Source of the DNA: Triglochin maritima
Lineage: Eukaryota; Streptophyta; Magnoliopsida; Alismatales; Juncaginaceae
Length of the DNA: 64,000 bases
Direction: 5' to 3'
Assembly: GCA_963682175.1 (NCBI GenBank)
Contig: OY821775.1
Coordinates: forward strand, 3,100,001-3,164,000
Part shown: positions 36,251 to 48,483 of the stretch, piece after piece
Numbering within the stretch: the first letter of the stretch is position 1
How the letters are laid out: each line of letters starts with the position of its first letter
Translations under genes and position numbers: made by a program
Notes under the pieces: model-generated
What the model was told of the DNA's origin: nothing
The model's database searches: none
Seen by the model: the letters and a program-made list of their open reading frames with translations, nothing else

Positions 36251-39200
36251 ATGGCCAAGAAATTCGTGCCTCCATCCTTCTCCCTCGGCCTCGACCTCGA
36301 CTCCGACTCCGACCACGATCCGCCGCGACCCAAACCTGAAGACGAGAACGAGGTCGAGATCGAGATCGAGAAAGATGGGTTCGATCGCCCCGATCCCGTT
36401 CCCGCGTTCAAACGCCTCCGAAAGGGGCTCTCTGAAGCTCGTTGTCAGATTCCTCCCGTGTGCCCGCCTTTGAGTGGTGGCGGGGAAGGGTTAAAGATCG
36501 GATCTTTGGATTCGCCTTGCTTGGAGGATGATATCGAGGAGGTTTCGTCGCAGGAAGACTTTACGGTTCGAGGCAAGTGGGAAAAGATTTGTCTTTGCAG
36601 GGTTTTGTTTGGGGAATTCTTGTTATTGTGGTCATGTTAAATTTCATAGAGATGCGTTTTGAGATTATAATTATATGCTTTCAATTGTTGCGATACTATT
36701 TTAGGATGAATTAGGTTTTTAGAAATTTGATGGTAGTTATCATGATATGAAATTTGCGTTAAGAAACATCAGGTGACACGCTTGCAGCATTCGTGTGGAC
36801 GGTTGCAATATGTGTTTTGGTGGTACGTAGATTTTATTGAAATAACATAAAAGTTGATGCAACGTACTGTAAACAACACAAGTTTCTGCACTTCGTGTGG
36901 TTAATTGGACGGGTAAAGCTCCAAGGACAAAATCTTAGGCTTACCATGTGGGCGGTGGACCGGTGGTTGTGAGCTTAACCTATTACCCACAGTTTTCACC
37001 TTCGTTTGTCTTCAGAGAGTCAGAGTGCTGCAAACTAGTGGGCATAGTTTGAGGGAGTTTCTGGTGCCCAAAAAACCTAGAACTTGGATAATTCTAGGTT
37101 CTATAAGATAAATGAGTTACTTGTCAGTTCCAAGGTGTTGCCTGAACCACCAGCCTTATATGTGTGTAATTAAACCTATCTCTTGAATTGGTGTTGGTTT
37201 CTCTTCTTTAGTGTAATGAGATGTTTTCGGTTTGTCCTCCTTTTCTAGGCAATTACATATTGCCAGATTTTAATGAATATTGCATGATGAAATAAAGCAT
37301 TATGATTAATTATTCTCTTTTTGTTTGTTTTGTTCTCAGATGTACCGTCAAAGCAAAACTACTCTGTTTGCAGTAGCTGGAAGCTATCTCTGCAAGGTTC
37401 CAGGATCCTCTGTACTCGATCAGGTGGCAAGTCGAAGGCTTCGAGTAGCACACCTCATTCTAATATTACATCCTCAATGGATTTGGAATTGAATAATAAC
37501 AAAAAGATGTTTCCCAAGTTAACCGTCAGCCCTCTTCGGAAATTACGTTTTTCTGACTCGGATGTAGAAGATTCTTCACCTTGTAACACTAAGCAAAATG
37601 AAAGTGAAAACAACAATTTTAACAAAAATAGGAGCTGGAACCCAACAAACACAGATAACTGCAAGGTGAAGAAAGCTAAAATATCAGCTGACAATGATAC
37701 AACTGAAAGTTGGAGGGACTTCAACTCAAAGAAATGTGTAGATTTTGCAACACCGGCACTTGATATGTTCTGTGAAGAGTACTTCAGTACTATGAAGAAA
37801 CCCTGTGTCGGTCAGGCCAAGGAAACTTTTGGAAGCACAAGTGGTTCAAGAGTACTTGATCCAGAAGGTCATATTTTAGGTAGTTATGAAAATTATCAGA
37901 AAGACGATACACTCAGCAATGTCGAGCAACATCACTGGAACCTGCCTGATCCTGAGCCTCCTTCGTATATTTATTTCTTCCATAATGATCCAAGGATTCA
38001 GAAGTTAGTAAGAGAACGATTGCTCAACTTTGTCCCTCTGGGTGCATCTCCTGGTGCAGAACATCCTGGAGCAGACTGTGTTGATTACATGTAGGTTACT
38101 CACTGCAGTCTGCAGCAATTTAATAACTTCCGTCTTTAGGTTTTGTATTTATCTCAGCACTTTCACTGACTTATGCTATTTCAGGTGCCAGTATGGCTCC
38201 CGATCAGCTCCTGTTCGAGCTACTAAAGCCAGTGCAAAGGCTCCCTGCAAGAGACCAAGGAAAAAGAAAATCAATCAAGTTGCTGCTGAAGATCCACCAC
38301 ATCCCTCTACAGGTTTTGTGAATCCTAGGAGTAGTGTGGTTCACCAAGAAAATGCAACAAACAAAAGAAATTGTGGTAATGGCCAAACGTCAGGTCACTG
38401 GTACACAGACCAAAATGGTAGAAAGGTAAGCCGAGTTATGAACTATGGTTTCAAACAACTTTTGAATTTCCAGTAATTTGTTAATGCATTTCATTTGTTC
38501 TCCTTTTTTGTTCATCTCTTTGTTCATAAATCTTTTTCCCCATTCAGGTCTATGTCGCTAAAAATGGACAAGAGCTTTCAGGTCAATCTGCCTATCGACA
38601 TTATAGAAAGGTAACATACACTATGAACTATGGTGTTTCTGTTGGGTGCCATCATGATGAATTGATGATAATCGACAACATTGCCTTTTATATCTTGCCA
38701 TCATTCATCATTGTTGTTGTTAGTCTTCTTTTTTTAGTGTTAAAACTCATTGACTTTGGATTAGCCTCTTATGTAGTTTTTTTGGGCGTCGTGCTTTTAA
38801 ATCCCTTCAAAGCTCCATGCAAATCATTCATTGACCTTGACATTGTCATAATCTACCATGACATATAACAAATGTATGAATATATCTCATCGACATTAGA
38901 CATCCATTCCTATAAAAATTGCATTTTGTGGAACTTGATTGCTTAAAACATGTCCTAAAAACACCAGTTTCTATCTTCCTTTTTTCTTCTCACTAGATCT
39001 GTATAAAGTAATAACCTGTAACAGGTTCATTCTGTTTTTTTGTCTTCCTTTCTCTCTCAGTAGATCTGTATCAAGTATCAACTAGTGACTGGCTCGTCTT
39101 GTCTAGAATGTCTTTCTTTGGTGTTGGACCGATTTTAATTTGTGCTAATAAGGACCTTGTCAAATTAAAATCTCCACGAATAACTATGAAATGGTTTCTT

Positions 39201-39374
39201 TCTTTCTCTCATCTTGAGATCAATTAAAGAAAACTTTTCCCATGTACATAATTGCAAAAGGTTAAGTAGAACTCTAATAAGTTCACGTGTTTTTTTTTCT
39301 TTCAGGAAAGTGGTGCTGGTTTTAAGAAATCAAAAAAGAAATCTGCTCCCAGAAGGACCAAATCATCACGGTGA
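36251..39374 (+). CDS. Conserved plant protein of unknown function, lysine-rich C-terminus
   Basis: Five exons (36251-36572, 37340-38090, 38185-38425, 38548-38610, 39306-39374) join to 481 residues. The N-terminus is acidic and disordered-looking (EVEIEIEKDGFDRPDP). The middle is polar and low in hydrophobics. The C-terminus is compact: GHWYTDQNGRKVYVAKNGQE, then LSGQSAYRHYRKESG, ending in a basic tail (FKKSKKKSAPRRTKSSR). I recall this C-terminal block in plant proteins without an assigned function; the basic clusters (CKRPRKKK and the tail) suggest a nuclear location. Intron 1 uses a GC donor (GAG|GCAAGT). The nearby GT (GGCAA|GTGGG) would shift the frame into an early stop. All other introns are GT-AG. 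The frame is intact across all joins, so this looks like a working gene. Function is not claimed. Confidence 0.82.
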
Positions 39375-40395
39375 GTCCGGATATTTTGCACAACTAATTG
39401 TTCCCATATGTACTAACAGAGTCAGAGTCAGAGATGTGTAATAATAGCTATTACATCCAAGTGAAAGCGGTGTAAATATGCAACACTTTGAGATGGAGTT
39501 TTTTTTCGTTAACAGTTGATGGATTTTCTTGTGGAAGACAAAATGCTATCTGTGTGATTTTTTTATGAAGGAATGGAATAATTAGTCCCACGTGTGAATG
39601 CTTTTATGCTCTAGATTTTGTTGCTTCATTTGAGGATACTTCCACAATGCGGTTGGTTTATCACAGGTTCTTTACAAATGAATTTTACTTGTACTTCCTT
39701 GACGAACATGTAGTCCACAGTCCACTCATGCTTATAGAAAGACAACACAAACCAATTACCAACACTTACATACAAACAATCACGAAAAATGTTTATCTAC
39801 AATTAACGACAACCAAGCAAAACAGGAGCCTAAACATTCAACGACTTATTTATCTTTATGTTAGAAAGAAATGTAAAGATGAATTTCTCTCCGATTTAAG
39901 AAAGTCGGCTTATAACATAGTGTTGGTTTCTTCTTATTTGCCTTTTATCTTTCTTCTTAACAAGTAAAAGATATTCAATCTCTCTTTTCTTTTTTTCCTC
40001 TCTTTATTTCTCTCATTTGAGGTGTTGATCCATGTTCAAAAGATCTCTCTCATGAGAAACACAATGAAGAATTGAAGACTGATCAGAAGTTTTAAAGATC
40101 ACAGAGAAAACCACATTTCCATTCAAATTATAATACTTCTCACGAGTCATGAGCACAAGTATTCTCATAGATGACGAATTTCAATATGGCAATGCAGAGT
40201 AGAGTTGAATCATAACCAAATGAAAGCAACAATAAACGTTATAACATGACGGAGTTACAGCCAGGTATAGCAAAATACACACTATGACGTTACAAAACCG
40301 CATGTTGACCATCTGCAAATGCTTGACAAAATAACTTTAGTAACGAAGTATCGGAGTTAATAAGTTTGTAATTATCTCTGTAGCTGGCAAAAGAT
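39375..40395. other. Intergenic region, convergent gene ends
   Basis: It holds the 3' end of the gene at 36251 and that of the minus-strand exon at 40396. A plus-strand frame at 39647-39967 is AT-rich and resembles nothing known. Confidence 0.5.
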
Positions 40396-40674
40396 CTACG
40401 ATGAGATGCGTTTATTAATCTCTTCACTAAGGTGTCCAATTACATCCTGTGTCGAAATCGAAGGATTGCAAGTTATTAAGGAATGCAACACCTGCAGTTC
40501 TTCGTCATTTGCCTTTGTATAAAGCTCCTGAATTATGGTGCCATGGGAAGGAGAGGAGTGCTCTTTGATTGCAGATCCTGCATCTGACTTTGTCTTAGCA
40601 TCTCCACTTGTAAAATCAGATCTAGAAGTCCAGTACTCCGAACAGACATGATTGCAATCCATCGCCTCAATAGC
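40396..40674 (-). CDS. Terminal exon of an unrecognised gene
   Basis: On the minus strand a good acceptor (TTTGCTGCAACAG) at 40675 opens a 93-codon exon ending in a stop at 40396-40398. The product piece is polar, then helical and leucine-rich at the end (EELQVLHSLITCNPSISTQD, then VIGHLSEEINKRI). I do not recognise the family. The 5' exons should lie to the right, but within 200 bp the sequence enters a copia fragment and LTRs and I found no matching exon before the acyltransferase pseudogene. So the gene is either broken or has a very large intron. Confidence 0.45.
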   Translation of the reverse strand, partial: AIEAMDCNHVCSEYWTSRSDFTSGDAKTKSDAGSAIKEHSSPSHGTIIQELYTKANDEELQVLHSLITCNPSISTQDVIGHLSEEINKRISS

Positions 40675-40851
40675 CTGTTGCAGCAAATATTTACATATGC
40701 ATGGAAGTAACCAAATCTCCATACTTCTTACTAGCAACATGCCTACAAAATTGTGATACATTTTATAACAGATAACCAAGGAGAGATAGGGTTGGGATTA
40801 GGGATAGAGCAAATGTAATGACTCGAAATGCATTTCGCTCTTGGCTTGGGA

Positions 40852-41316
40852 TTAAGGTTTGGTGAATGGATCAGCTGTGTTGTTGTTTGTGTCCACCCAT
40901 AACAGATTTATTTTGCCATCGTCGATGAAGTCACGTGTGACAAAGTACTTACGATCTATGTACTTCACTTTGTGGTGTGATTTGGGATTCTTGATTTGCA
41001 AGATAGATGCACTATTATCGCAAAATAGCTTTATGGGTCCCTCGCACGAGGGATTTACTCAAAGCTCTTCAAGGAACTTCTTAATCCACACTCTTTCCTT
41101 GCTCGCTTCAGCAACAACCATTACTTCGGAAGCGGTGGTTGAGTCGGTCGTAGTGGTTTGCTTCCAACTACGCCAGCTTACGGCTCCACCATTTAGAAGG
41201 TAGACATATCCTGATTGCGACATTCTATCGTCGGGATCACTCATGAAACTCGCATCCGAATAACCCTCGGCTATTAACTCCATTTGTCCTCCAAGGGACG
41301 GACACAAGTGATGCAC
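40852..41316 (-). pseudogene. Ty1/copia RNase H fragment with a nonsense mutation
   Basis: The minus strand encodes the C-terminal RNase H of a copia polyprotein: GYSDASFMSDPDDRMSQSGY, then LLNGGAVSWRSWKQ, WIKKFLEEL, stop, VNPSCEGPIKLFCDN, SHHKVKYIDRKYFVTRDFI and NNNTADPFTKP, with the stop at 40852-40854. The in-frame TGA after FLEEL stands where relatives have Gly (GGA to TGA). The reverse transcriptase and other upstream parts are missing: similarity ends near 41320, where LTR-like DNA begins. It is a dead fragment. Confidence 0.88.
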
Positions 41317-41329
41317 TTACATCACTAAA

Positions 41330-42780
41330 TGGATCATGTTTTGGTTTGGGTTGAACAAAGACATCTATGCTAATTGAGTGACTATAATGTGTAGCTAGAT
41401 ACCGCTTATAGTCTGAGATATTAAGTGTTTAATATCACTGCTAATTTGGCTTAGATCCTCCTATAGGTCACACCACAAAACTGAGAAACAAGATAGTTGA
41501 TTTTAAGTTCATATGATGTGTCGGGTTTCATGTGAAAATATGACACATGTGGTGAATTAATTAAAATCAATATGTCATGAGAATTGACATAATTAGAATC
41601 ATAATAAATTCATATGTGGTGCATATATTATGGGGTGTAATAATTTAATATTAAAAATGATAATATATTACATAAGATGTGAATTTGCTAAAAAACCCAA
41701 AAGATCAAATTTTGTTGGAAATAAATCCAAAGTTTGACAAAGGTAAAATTGACGTCAAACACGGTGAACCGTTCATGGTTCGGTCGACCGAGGTATCTTC
41801 GGATCGGTTAACCGAATAGGGAACGTGTAAGCGCAATTGGTTGACCGAAATTGTCTGGAGTGCCTGGACAATCGGGATCGGTTAACCGAGTGTGCACGGT
41901 CAACCGAGAAGTAGTATTTTCGGTAGACCGAAGGTGACCCGGTCATCCGATGACTATGCCCCAGGAGCGATTTTGGTGGGTCAACGGTAGACCGAGTAAA
42001 AGACGTGGTTCGACCGAATTCTCCCAGGGAATTTTTCTCATACGGACTCGGTCGACCGTCTAGCTCACGGTGCACCGAACACGTGTTATAACCGAACGGT
42101 TCGGTTGACTGAGGTATACTCGGTCCACCGAACAAGAACGATTTTGCCTGAATTATTAAGAAATTAATTAGATCATGGGTGGATTAATTCCAGATTTAAT
42201 TAAAACGTTTTTGTGGGTGATTATGTGGAAATTAGAGATTAATTTTAGGAGAGAATAAACAAGAGATCATGGCTAAAGAATAACTCTTGATAATGATGTT
42301 TTGGGAGACTATAAAAGGACCCCTACTTCTACTTGTTTAATACTAATGCAAAAATTCTTTTTCTTATTAATCTCTCCATAATCACCACGAAAATCTCTTA
42401 GTAAATTTAAGTTTTAGAGATAAGAATCTCAGGAGCTTAAAGAGGGGTCATTAGCTTGATTCTAAACCTTATTAGAGATTGATTGACTAACTCATTTTTC
42501 TCTAATCTTGTTTAGAGTTTGGTGAACACTCGGAGGCAATTCCGTGGACGATTCAACGGGCAATGCGACTCCGAATATTTAAAAAGATTTTAGAGAGCCT
42601 TTAGGTATGATTATATCTTTGTGGTTTATTTTAATAAATGTAGGGTTGCATGATATTAGAATAAATACAAAGTTATATACATAAAATTGTTGAAAATATG
42701 AAATCGATCTTGTATGTTCTATTAATTTTTTTAATATATATACATATATGGGGACACGAAATCCTACAAACACAACAATC
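41330..42780 (+). mobile_element. Probable LTR (solo or truncated) with a palindrome array
   Basis: It has LTR-like structure without coding sequence. There is an AT-rich U3-like part, a TATA box (GACTATAAAAGGACCCC) at about 42308-42324, and a U5-like leader with GGTGAACACTCGGAGGCAAT near 42520 that resembles plant copia leaders. Paired palindromes of the CGGTCGACCG type lie at 41781-42132. I could not fix the ends or a target duplication. Orientation plus is taken from the TATA box. Confidence 0.5.
41781..42132. repeat. Degenerate paired-palindrome array
   Basis: Pairs of 10-bp sites include CGGTCGACCG with CGGTTAACCG, CGGTTAACCG with CGGTCAACCG, CGGTAGACCG with CGGTCATCCG, CGGTAGACCG with GGTTCGACCG, CGGTCGACCG with CGGTGCACCG, and CGGTTGACTG with CGGTCCACCG. 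Starts within pairs are 18-24 bp apart. The outer CGGT..ACCG bases are kept while the central bases vary. Confidence 0.75.
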
Positions 42781-42959
42781 TTATCTCGGTGATTAATGTT
42801 CCATGTTAATTACCATGATTGTGAATAACTTTTGATTTATGTAAACCATTATCTTTTAGAACTCTACGGTTAAGGACCAAGCGTCTCTTCCTTAACACTT
42901 TTAAAAGACGAATATCATAATTAAGGAACAAAATATTTGCACATCTCAGTCATAATAAT

Positions 42960-44190
42960 TGACATATAAAAGTAAAACTTTTAGAACACATTCCTTTCAA
43001 CATCTAGTCATACGTGCCTCATGTGTCATCCCCAATACACGACCACACACCCGAGTCCGTGAGCAACGCTCCAACGACCACTCGTAACAACGTGGGTAAA
43101 CGACCGATTCCACGAACCCCTCACAACGTCACAATGCAAGGGTAAACACAATTTACCTTAAACTTACAAGTCACACGAGCCCAACAAAAATATAACATAA
43201 CTCTACTAAAACATCCACCAATTGTAGAGCAATAAACATAACAAGACTTGAAAATCATATGAGCAACACAAAGAAATTATAACTCTAAACCCACAATCGA
43301 GGGTGTAAGGGTATAAGCGTAATTTTACCAAAATTTCTCTACCAAAACATAATTCTCATAAGTTTAAGGGAAAAACAATAAATTTCTCAATTTCTAACAT
43401 TTTCCACAATATATATGAATTTCCAAGGTGAAGATGACAATTTTCCCTAAATTAAACATTTCTCACAATTATGGCAAACCAAAGTTTATTAAGCAATTAA
43501 TCCAATTGTGCATTATTCATTCAAATTCAATTAGATCTAGGATTTTTCTAACAAAAGTTCAATTATTAAATTAATTAAACAAATACACTAAAATATAGGA
43601 CTTTCCAGGCAAATTATTCAGTTATTATCTATTTACCCAAATACCATTAAACCACAAGACCTAATATACAATTAAACGAGATTAACTTATTTTACTAATA
43701 TACATAGAATCCAGGATTCTTTTGCAATTAAACCAACTATCTCCTTCAAACAAAAACAACTAAACTCCAAACCCTTCTTGCAATTAACCCAAACAAAACC
43801 AAAGCCAAACCCTAGTTGTTGTGGTTGCCGAACTGAGCAGCCTAGCAACTCGACTGCCCGACCACCCCCGGCGTGGTCTAGAGTCCGGTCGTTCCGCCGG
43901 CTTCGCCCCACACATCGCACTCACTCGGCACAAAGAACCCGAAGTAAGGGTGCATGGCGTACCTCGTGGGAAAAAGACCGAAGAAGGGGACGCTTCCCCT
44001 CCAAGCCTACGCGCGGTCGTCGGAGCTCCTCGCCGCTACCACCGCCGGAGCTACTGGAGAAGAGGAGATGGGAAGATGGGGATAGAGAGATGAGGACAGA
44101 GGGTGATGGGTTTGGGTTAGGGATGAGGGAGGGAGGGAGGGGAGAGGAGAGAGAGTTAACATTTACAGAACCGTAGGTCCTCATATATTA
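42960..44190 (-). mobile_element. Probable LTR fragment, minus strand
   Basis: The minus strand reads like a plant gypsy LTR. A TATA-like TTTAATATATGAGG near 44180 is followed by a pyrimidine-rich leader and GC-rich GGTAGCGGCGAGGAGCTCCG at about 44020-44039. AT-rich DNA follows, with TTACCCTTGCATTGTGACG near 43130-43148. Frames of up to 132 codons are not genes. Ends and target duplication were not found. Confidence 0.45.
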
Positions 44191-45685
44191 AAGATCAAAA
44201 GCCATGTTGTCTTTGCAATATCAGTCTCTATTGACTAAATTTAGAGGAGTGGAAATGTAGTAGAATGTAAGGTGTCTTTGACCACGATCCACACATACAT
44301 ACAAACAAACTAGAAATTATCATGATCATATCGATATAGGAAAACAAACTCATGAATTGGAAAGCAATGATTATCATACCCATAAGAATCTCACAACCGG
44401 ATCGTCGTTAACAACTAAATCTCAAACGGATATTATCATACAATAAATCTCAAGATATGAAGAATTACAACCATTTCGTCGTCAACAACTACAACAAATC
44501 AAAGTGCTCAGGACCTTAAGAAAACCAAACAACCATTTCGTCGAACACCTAACATGCAACACTAAAAAATCACAAAAAAAAATGAAGTTGTAAAGATCTC
44601 TTGCAGTTGCAATAGCAACATCACATCTTTGCAAGATGACTTCGATCACAACAATTTACTACAGTTTTCATGGAACAAGAGGTTGGGATGGGACGAGTCG
44701 AGTTGTTGGTCGAATCTGATGGTCGGAAGGGTGATCGCCGGTGAGATCCTAGAGGAGAAGACTGAGAAGAGATGTGTGTTCCCTTAAGTTGAAAAGGTTG
44801 GTCAGACTCAATGGAGGAAGTCAAGATGTGTCCCCTTTCTCCTTAATGGGAGCGGCAAACACTACCATGAGATGATAAGAGATGTCCGAGAGGGCGAATT
44901 TAGGGGAATGGATAATATCATTTAGTTAGCAACCATTAAGGTTAAGGAAACGGCAACAAACGGTGGTTAACGGTTGTTACAATTTGGTAAGTACAAGTGT
45001 ACCACCGCAAATAACCTTTTATGGAAGTGTTTCAGAACAATATAAAACTACGTAGGAGAAAAGGTCCAATAAAGACCTTTTGAAAGTGCACACAAGCAAA
45101 ACCCCCAAAAAAATCACCCAAAGATGCTCGATATTAGGTAAGCACAGTTTCATTGTCCATGCCACTTGCTAACGTTGCTGAAAGCCAATGCAAGCATTAA
45201 AACAATAACAATGTGTCTATTCCTTAAAACAAAAAATTATTTTTTTGTTATGTGGTATTTCCGGATCTGTTGACAGAACATGTGATTTCACTTCGTCATG
45301 ATAATTTTTGGTTTGTTGATGTGATTTTGATATTATCTGTTAAAAGGAGTCATGACATGGGTAGTTGATATATCTTATTCGATGTTAACGAGTCTTCTGT
45401 GTTATTGTCCGCTGCTATAAAATCCTATTAATTAATGTGAATCCTACACCACCTGTTTATCTTTATAAATTTTTGATGTTACACAACATCTGTTTTGTTC
45501 AGTCGTCCTTCAACTTGAACTTTGAAAAGTGAGGTTGCTAGTAGAAAAATAGATTGTTGGTTTATGGCTTATAAGCACATGAGAACTTATGAATCATTTG
45601 ATAAATTGACGGTTATTATGTTTCGTCGTATTTATTTATTTTTTTCTTGGTTGATGATTCTTCTTCTGACATTCTCGTTCTGTAG
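44190..45685. other. Region without recognised genes before the acyltransferase relic
   Basis: AT-rich DNA. No first exon of the acyltransferase pseudogene was found here. A short minus-strand frame at 44621-44824 has no resemblance I can name. Confidence 0.4.
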
Positions 45686-46693
45686 ATGTGGATTCTGGGA
45701 AACCCTGTGAAGATAGAAGGCTCTGAGTTCTCTAACACAAGAGCAATATATGTCTCCAACCATGCATCTCCTTTAGATCTCTTCCTTCTTATGTGGTTGA
45801 CTACAACCGGAACTGTTGGTATTGCAAAAAAGGAGGTGGTTAATAACCTTCTCATTCTCTAGAATCTACTTACTTCAAAGGGTTCTATTTATCTTTACCT
45901 GAATAGAGATTGTTTTAGTGGTTAGAAAATAGCACCATCGATGCTCAAACTCCGAAATCCAAATAACAAAGTCATTCATCTAAGTTGAAGCTAGTACACA
46001 TTATGTTCAACAAGCAGCTTCTAAATCTTATCCCATCAATTTGTAGAGGTAATAACACTGCAATGTGCCTGTTCAGATCATATGGTATCCATTGATTGGG
46101 CAACTCTATGTGCTTGCAAATCACCTCCGTTTCAATCGCTCCAATCCTACTACAGCAATTGAATCCATCAAGAAGGTCAGATTTCCCAGTGCCCATCAAT
46201 GTTCTCCATACTAATTTTGTGTAAAGCATTCTGAATTTGATCTGCCTTTCATAAAATAAATAAATAAATAAAATGATCTCTGTCATCATGGCAGGCAGCA
46301 AGAGCAATTGCTGAGAACAACTTGTCATTGATTTTCCCAGAGGGGACCAGATCAAAAATTGAAAGCTACTTCCATTCAAAAAGCTAAAAAAACCCACAGC
46401 AAATCTTGCTATGAAAATTTATCTTTTCTTGTGACCCTTCATGATTTTGTTTTCTGCCAAGCCGGGCTTTGTGCACATAGCATTACAGACCGGATTACCA
46501 ATAGTTCCAATGGTGCTAACAGGCACACATAACGCATGGAGAAAAGGCACTTTACGACGTTAGACCGACTCCTATAAAATCCAAGGATTGAAAACCAGAG
46601 AAGATCACTAAGTGCGTTGAAATGGTTCACACTTTGTATATGGAAAATCTACCTGAATCTCAACAACCTAAAATGCCCGAAGGAAAGGAGTAG
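45686..46693 (+). pseudogene. Unprocessed pseudogene of a lysophosphatidate acyltransferase (LPAT)
   Basis: Four blocks, with introns between them, match the coconut-type 1-acyl-glycerol-3-phosphate acyltransferase family. 45686-45835 gives MWILGNPVKIEGSEFSNTRA and the NHxxxxD motif (SNHASPLD). 46077-46175 gives IIWYPLIGQLYVLANHLRF. 46295 to ~46385 gives AARAIAENNLSLIFPEGTRS, with the FPEGTR motif. About 46463-46693 gives GFVHIALQTGLPIVPMVLTG and a C-terminal tail ending PEGKE. Such enzymes make phosphatidic acid at the ER membrane. It is dead: one Ile codon is lost before FPEG, a 1-base deletion follows GTRSK, a frameshift and stop come after WRKGTL, about 40 bases are missing in the tail, and the first exon is absent. 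Retained introns show it arose from genomic DNA, not a retrocopy. Confidence 0.87.
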
Positions 46694-47056
46694 CAAGTTG
46701 CCGAAGTAACGTACAAAAGTCATGAACTCATGAAACCTTTAGTTCAGGTTAGGGTGTAAAGTGTAAACAAGCGGTTTTCGAGCAAGCCAAACGTGGTCGA
46801 GCTTGGCTCGATAACCTTTTTTCAGTTCTTGTTGCTCGCTCGTTAGGGGAGTCGAACAACAAATTCCGCTTGTGCTCGACTCGATAACCTACTTGTTTAG
46901 GAGATTTGGAAATAATTTTCAACCCCGCAATTGACGTTGTTATAACCTCACTTGTTGGGTCATTGTCCCATGTTTTTCAACAAATCCCATCTCCTCTCCT
47001 TTTATATCACCTTCTACCAACACAATCCCAACTTTGACCGGTGTGGAACTGTTGGA

Positions 47057-48483
47057 AAATTAAAGTTCAAAACCACAAGTGCACAGTCACGTTGGAGCGG
47101 TGACAAGTACGGGTCGTGTCCACGAAGAGTGAGTGTGAGTCGACGACGATCATAATCGAGTGGGGGGGGGGGGGGGGGGAAGTAGATTGAGAGTATCTAA
47201 ACTAAGTGACGAATGAGACACGAATCAACAAAAACTAGTATAACTAGTCCCGTAGGAGGTGGACAATGCATGCAAAAGTGTAGATGTGTGACACACGTGT
47301 GTGTATAATTATACCCTAATGACATAAATACCATATAAATCTATAAAGACCAAAACCACAAGTGTGTTTTCACATGGATTAAGATTTATCATCATTAAAA
47401 CATACAAAATACTATTTAAGATAAGATTAAAGATCACTATAAGATGACATGTCAATCTTATCTCTTTGTCCACTCTAATCTTATCACTACCCCATCATTC
47501 CCCATAAAGATGACCTGCTAGCCAAAACATGTGTTAAGTATCCAAAACAAGATTGAAACTCATCAAAATAGTGATGAAATTAAATCATTTGAAGCTTCAT
47601 GATTAAGATTTAACAAACACCAATCTCACAACATTCACACTTCACATCTCCACCCCCAAAATGTGGATGAATTACTCACTAATCAACATGTTAACAAAGG
47701 AAACAACAACATAAAACAACACATAACAAGTAAAGAAGACTATATTAAAACACGAATAAGACAACAACTTTGATTAATGAAGAAAGAAGATTACAAGACG
47801 TTCTTCTCCTCTCCTCCACTACTCTACTAAGCAAGAAATAAATCTAATGTAAGGAGAAGAGGAACGAAGAAGAGAAGAGGAAAAATGATTACAATTGTAT
47901 TTATAGAAGAATATAGGGTCTTGATGAATCTGGCACAATCAGACGACTGAAAATCAGATCTTGATGTTTCGTTGTGCTTTGACCCGAGAACCCAGCCCAC
48001 CGGAGAAAGTTGGGGTCAAATGGACCCGGATGATCTACCAATAACGGATTTTGCTCCGCCAATGGCAGATCTTTTGAATATGATCCGTCCCAAATTTTAC
48101 TAGAAGCTTTTGTTAACCAATTTAACACGTGTGGTGCACCCGGAGTTGTTGGTTCGAACCCGTTTGGTCTTAATTGTTAAATTACTCTTCAGGTTAAGAA
48201 TATTATGGACTTTTGCAACCAACATGTTTTTCTTTACACTTAGATCATTCTGGTTTTTCACTTGAGTCCCTCCTGATTTTCAGCCAACTTCTAGGGCAAT
48301 ACAAACAGTTCCAGAAACTTTCCAACTTTTAGTCTATTCTTCTTGCTTTTGTCTTTTTCTCTTCTTTTCTCCTATTTATTACCTAACTCCTGAAATATAA
48401 GAAATAAATACCCAAGTAGCACAATTATGAGGTAAAATAAATAATATATATCATGAATGCATTATATGATATGTTAATAATCA
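47057..48483. repeat. Mid-repetitive family, copy A
   Basis: It shares a string of blocks with 57662-60998: AACCACAAGTGCAC near 47070, CACATGGATTAAGATTTATC near 47372, AACATGTGTTAAG near 47525, GATC..CC(G/A)CCA..GCGGAT/GCAGAT near 48050, and TATTACCTAACTCCTGAAA then CAAGTAGCACAAT at 48377-48425. The copies are diverged. I cannot assign the family; it may be an LTR-retrotransposon derivative. No protein is encoded. Confidence 0.7.
47162..47179 (+). repeat. Poly-G run of 18
   Basis: Eighteen consecutive G follow CGAGT; the homologous place in copy B (near 57762) has only five G. Confidence 0.9.

Noticed and set aside
36573..36578. Canonical GT donor just downstream of the GC donor in the gene at 36251
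   Set aside because: Using it shifts the frame into a stop shortly after the splice, whereas the GC donor keeps a long conserved frame.
48150..48170. Possible tRNA B box (GGTTCGAACCC)
   Set aside because: No A box at the right distance, no acceptor stem and no T-run.
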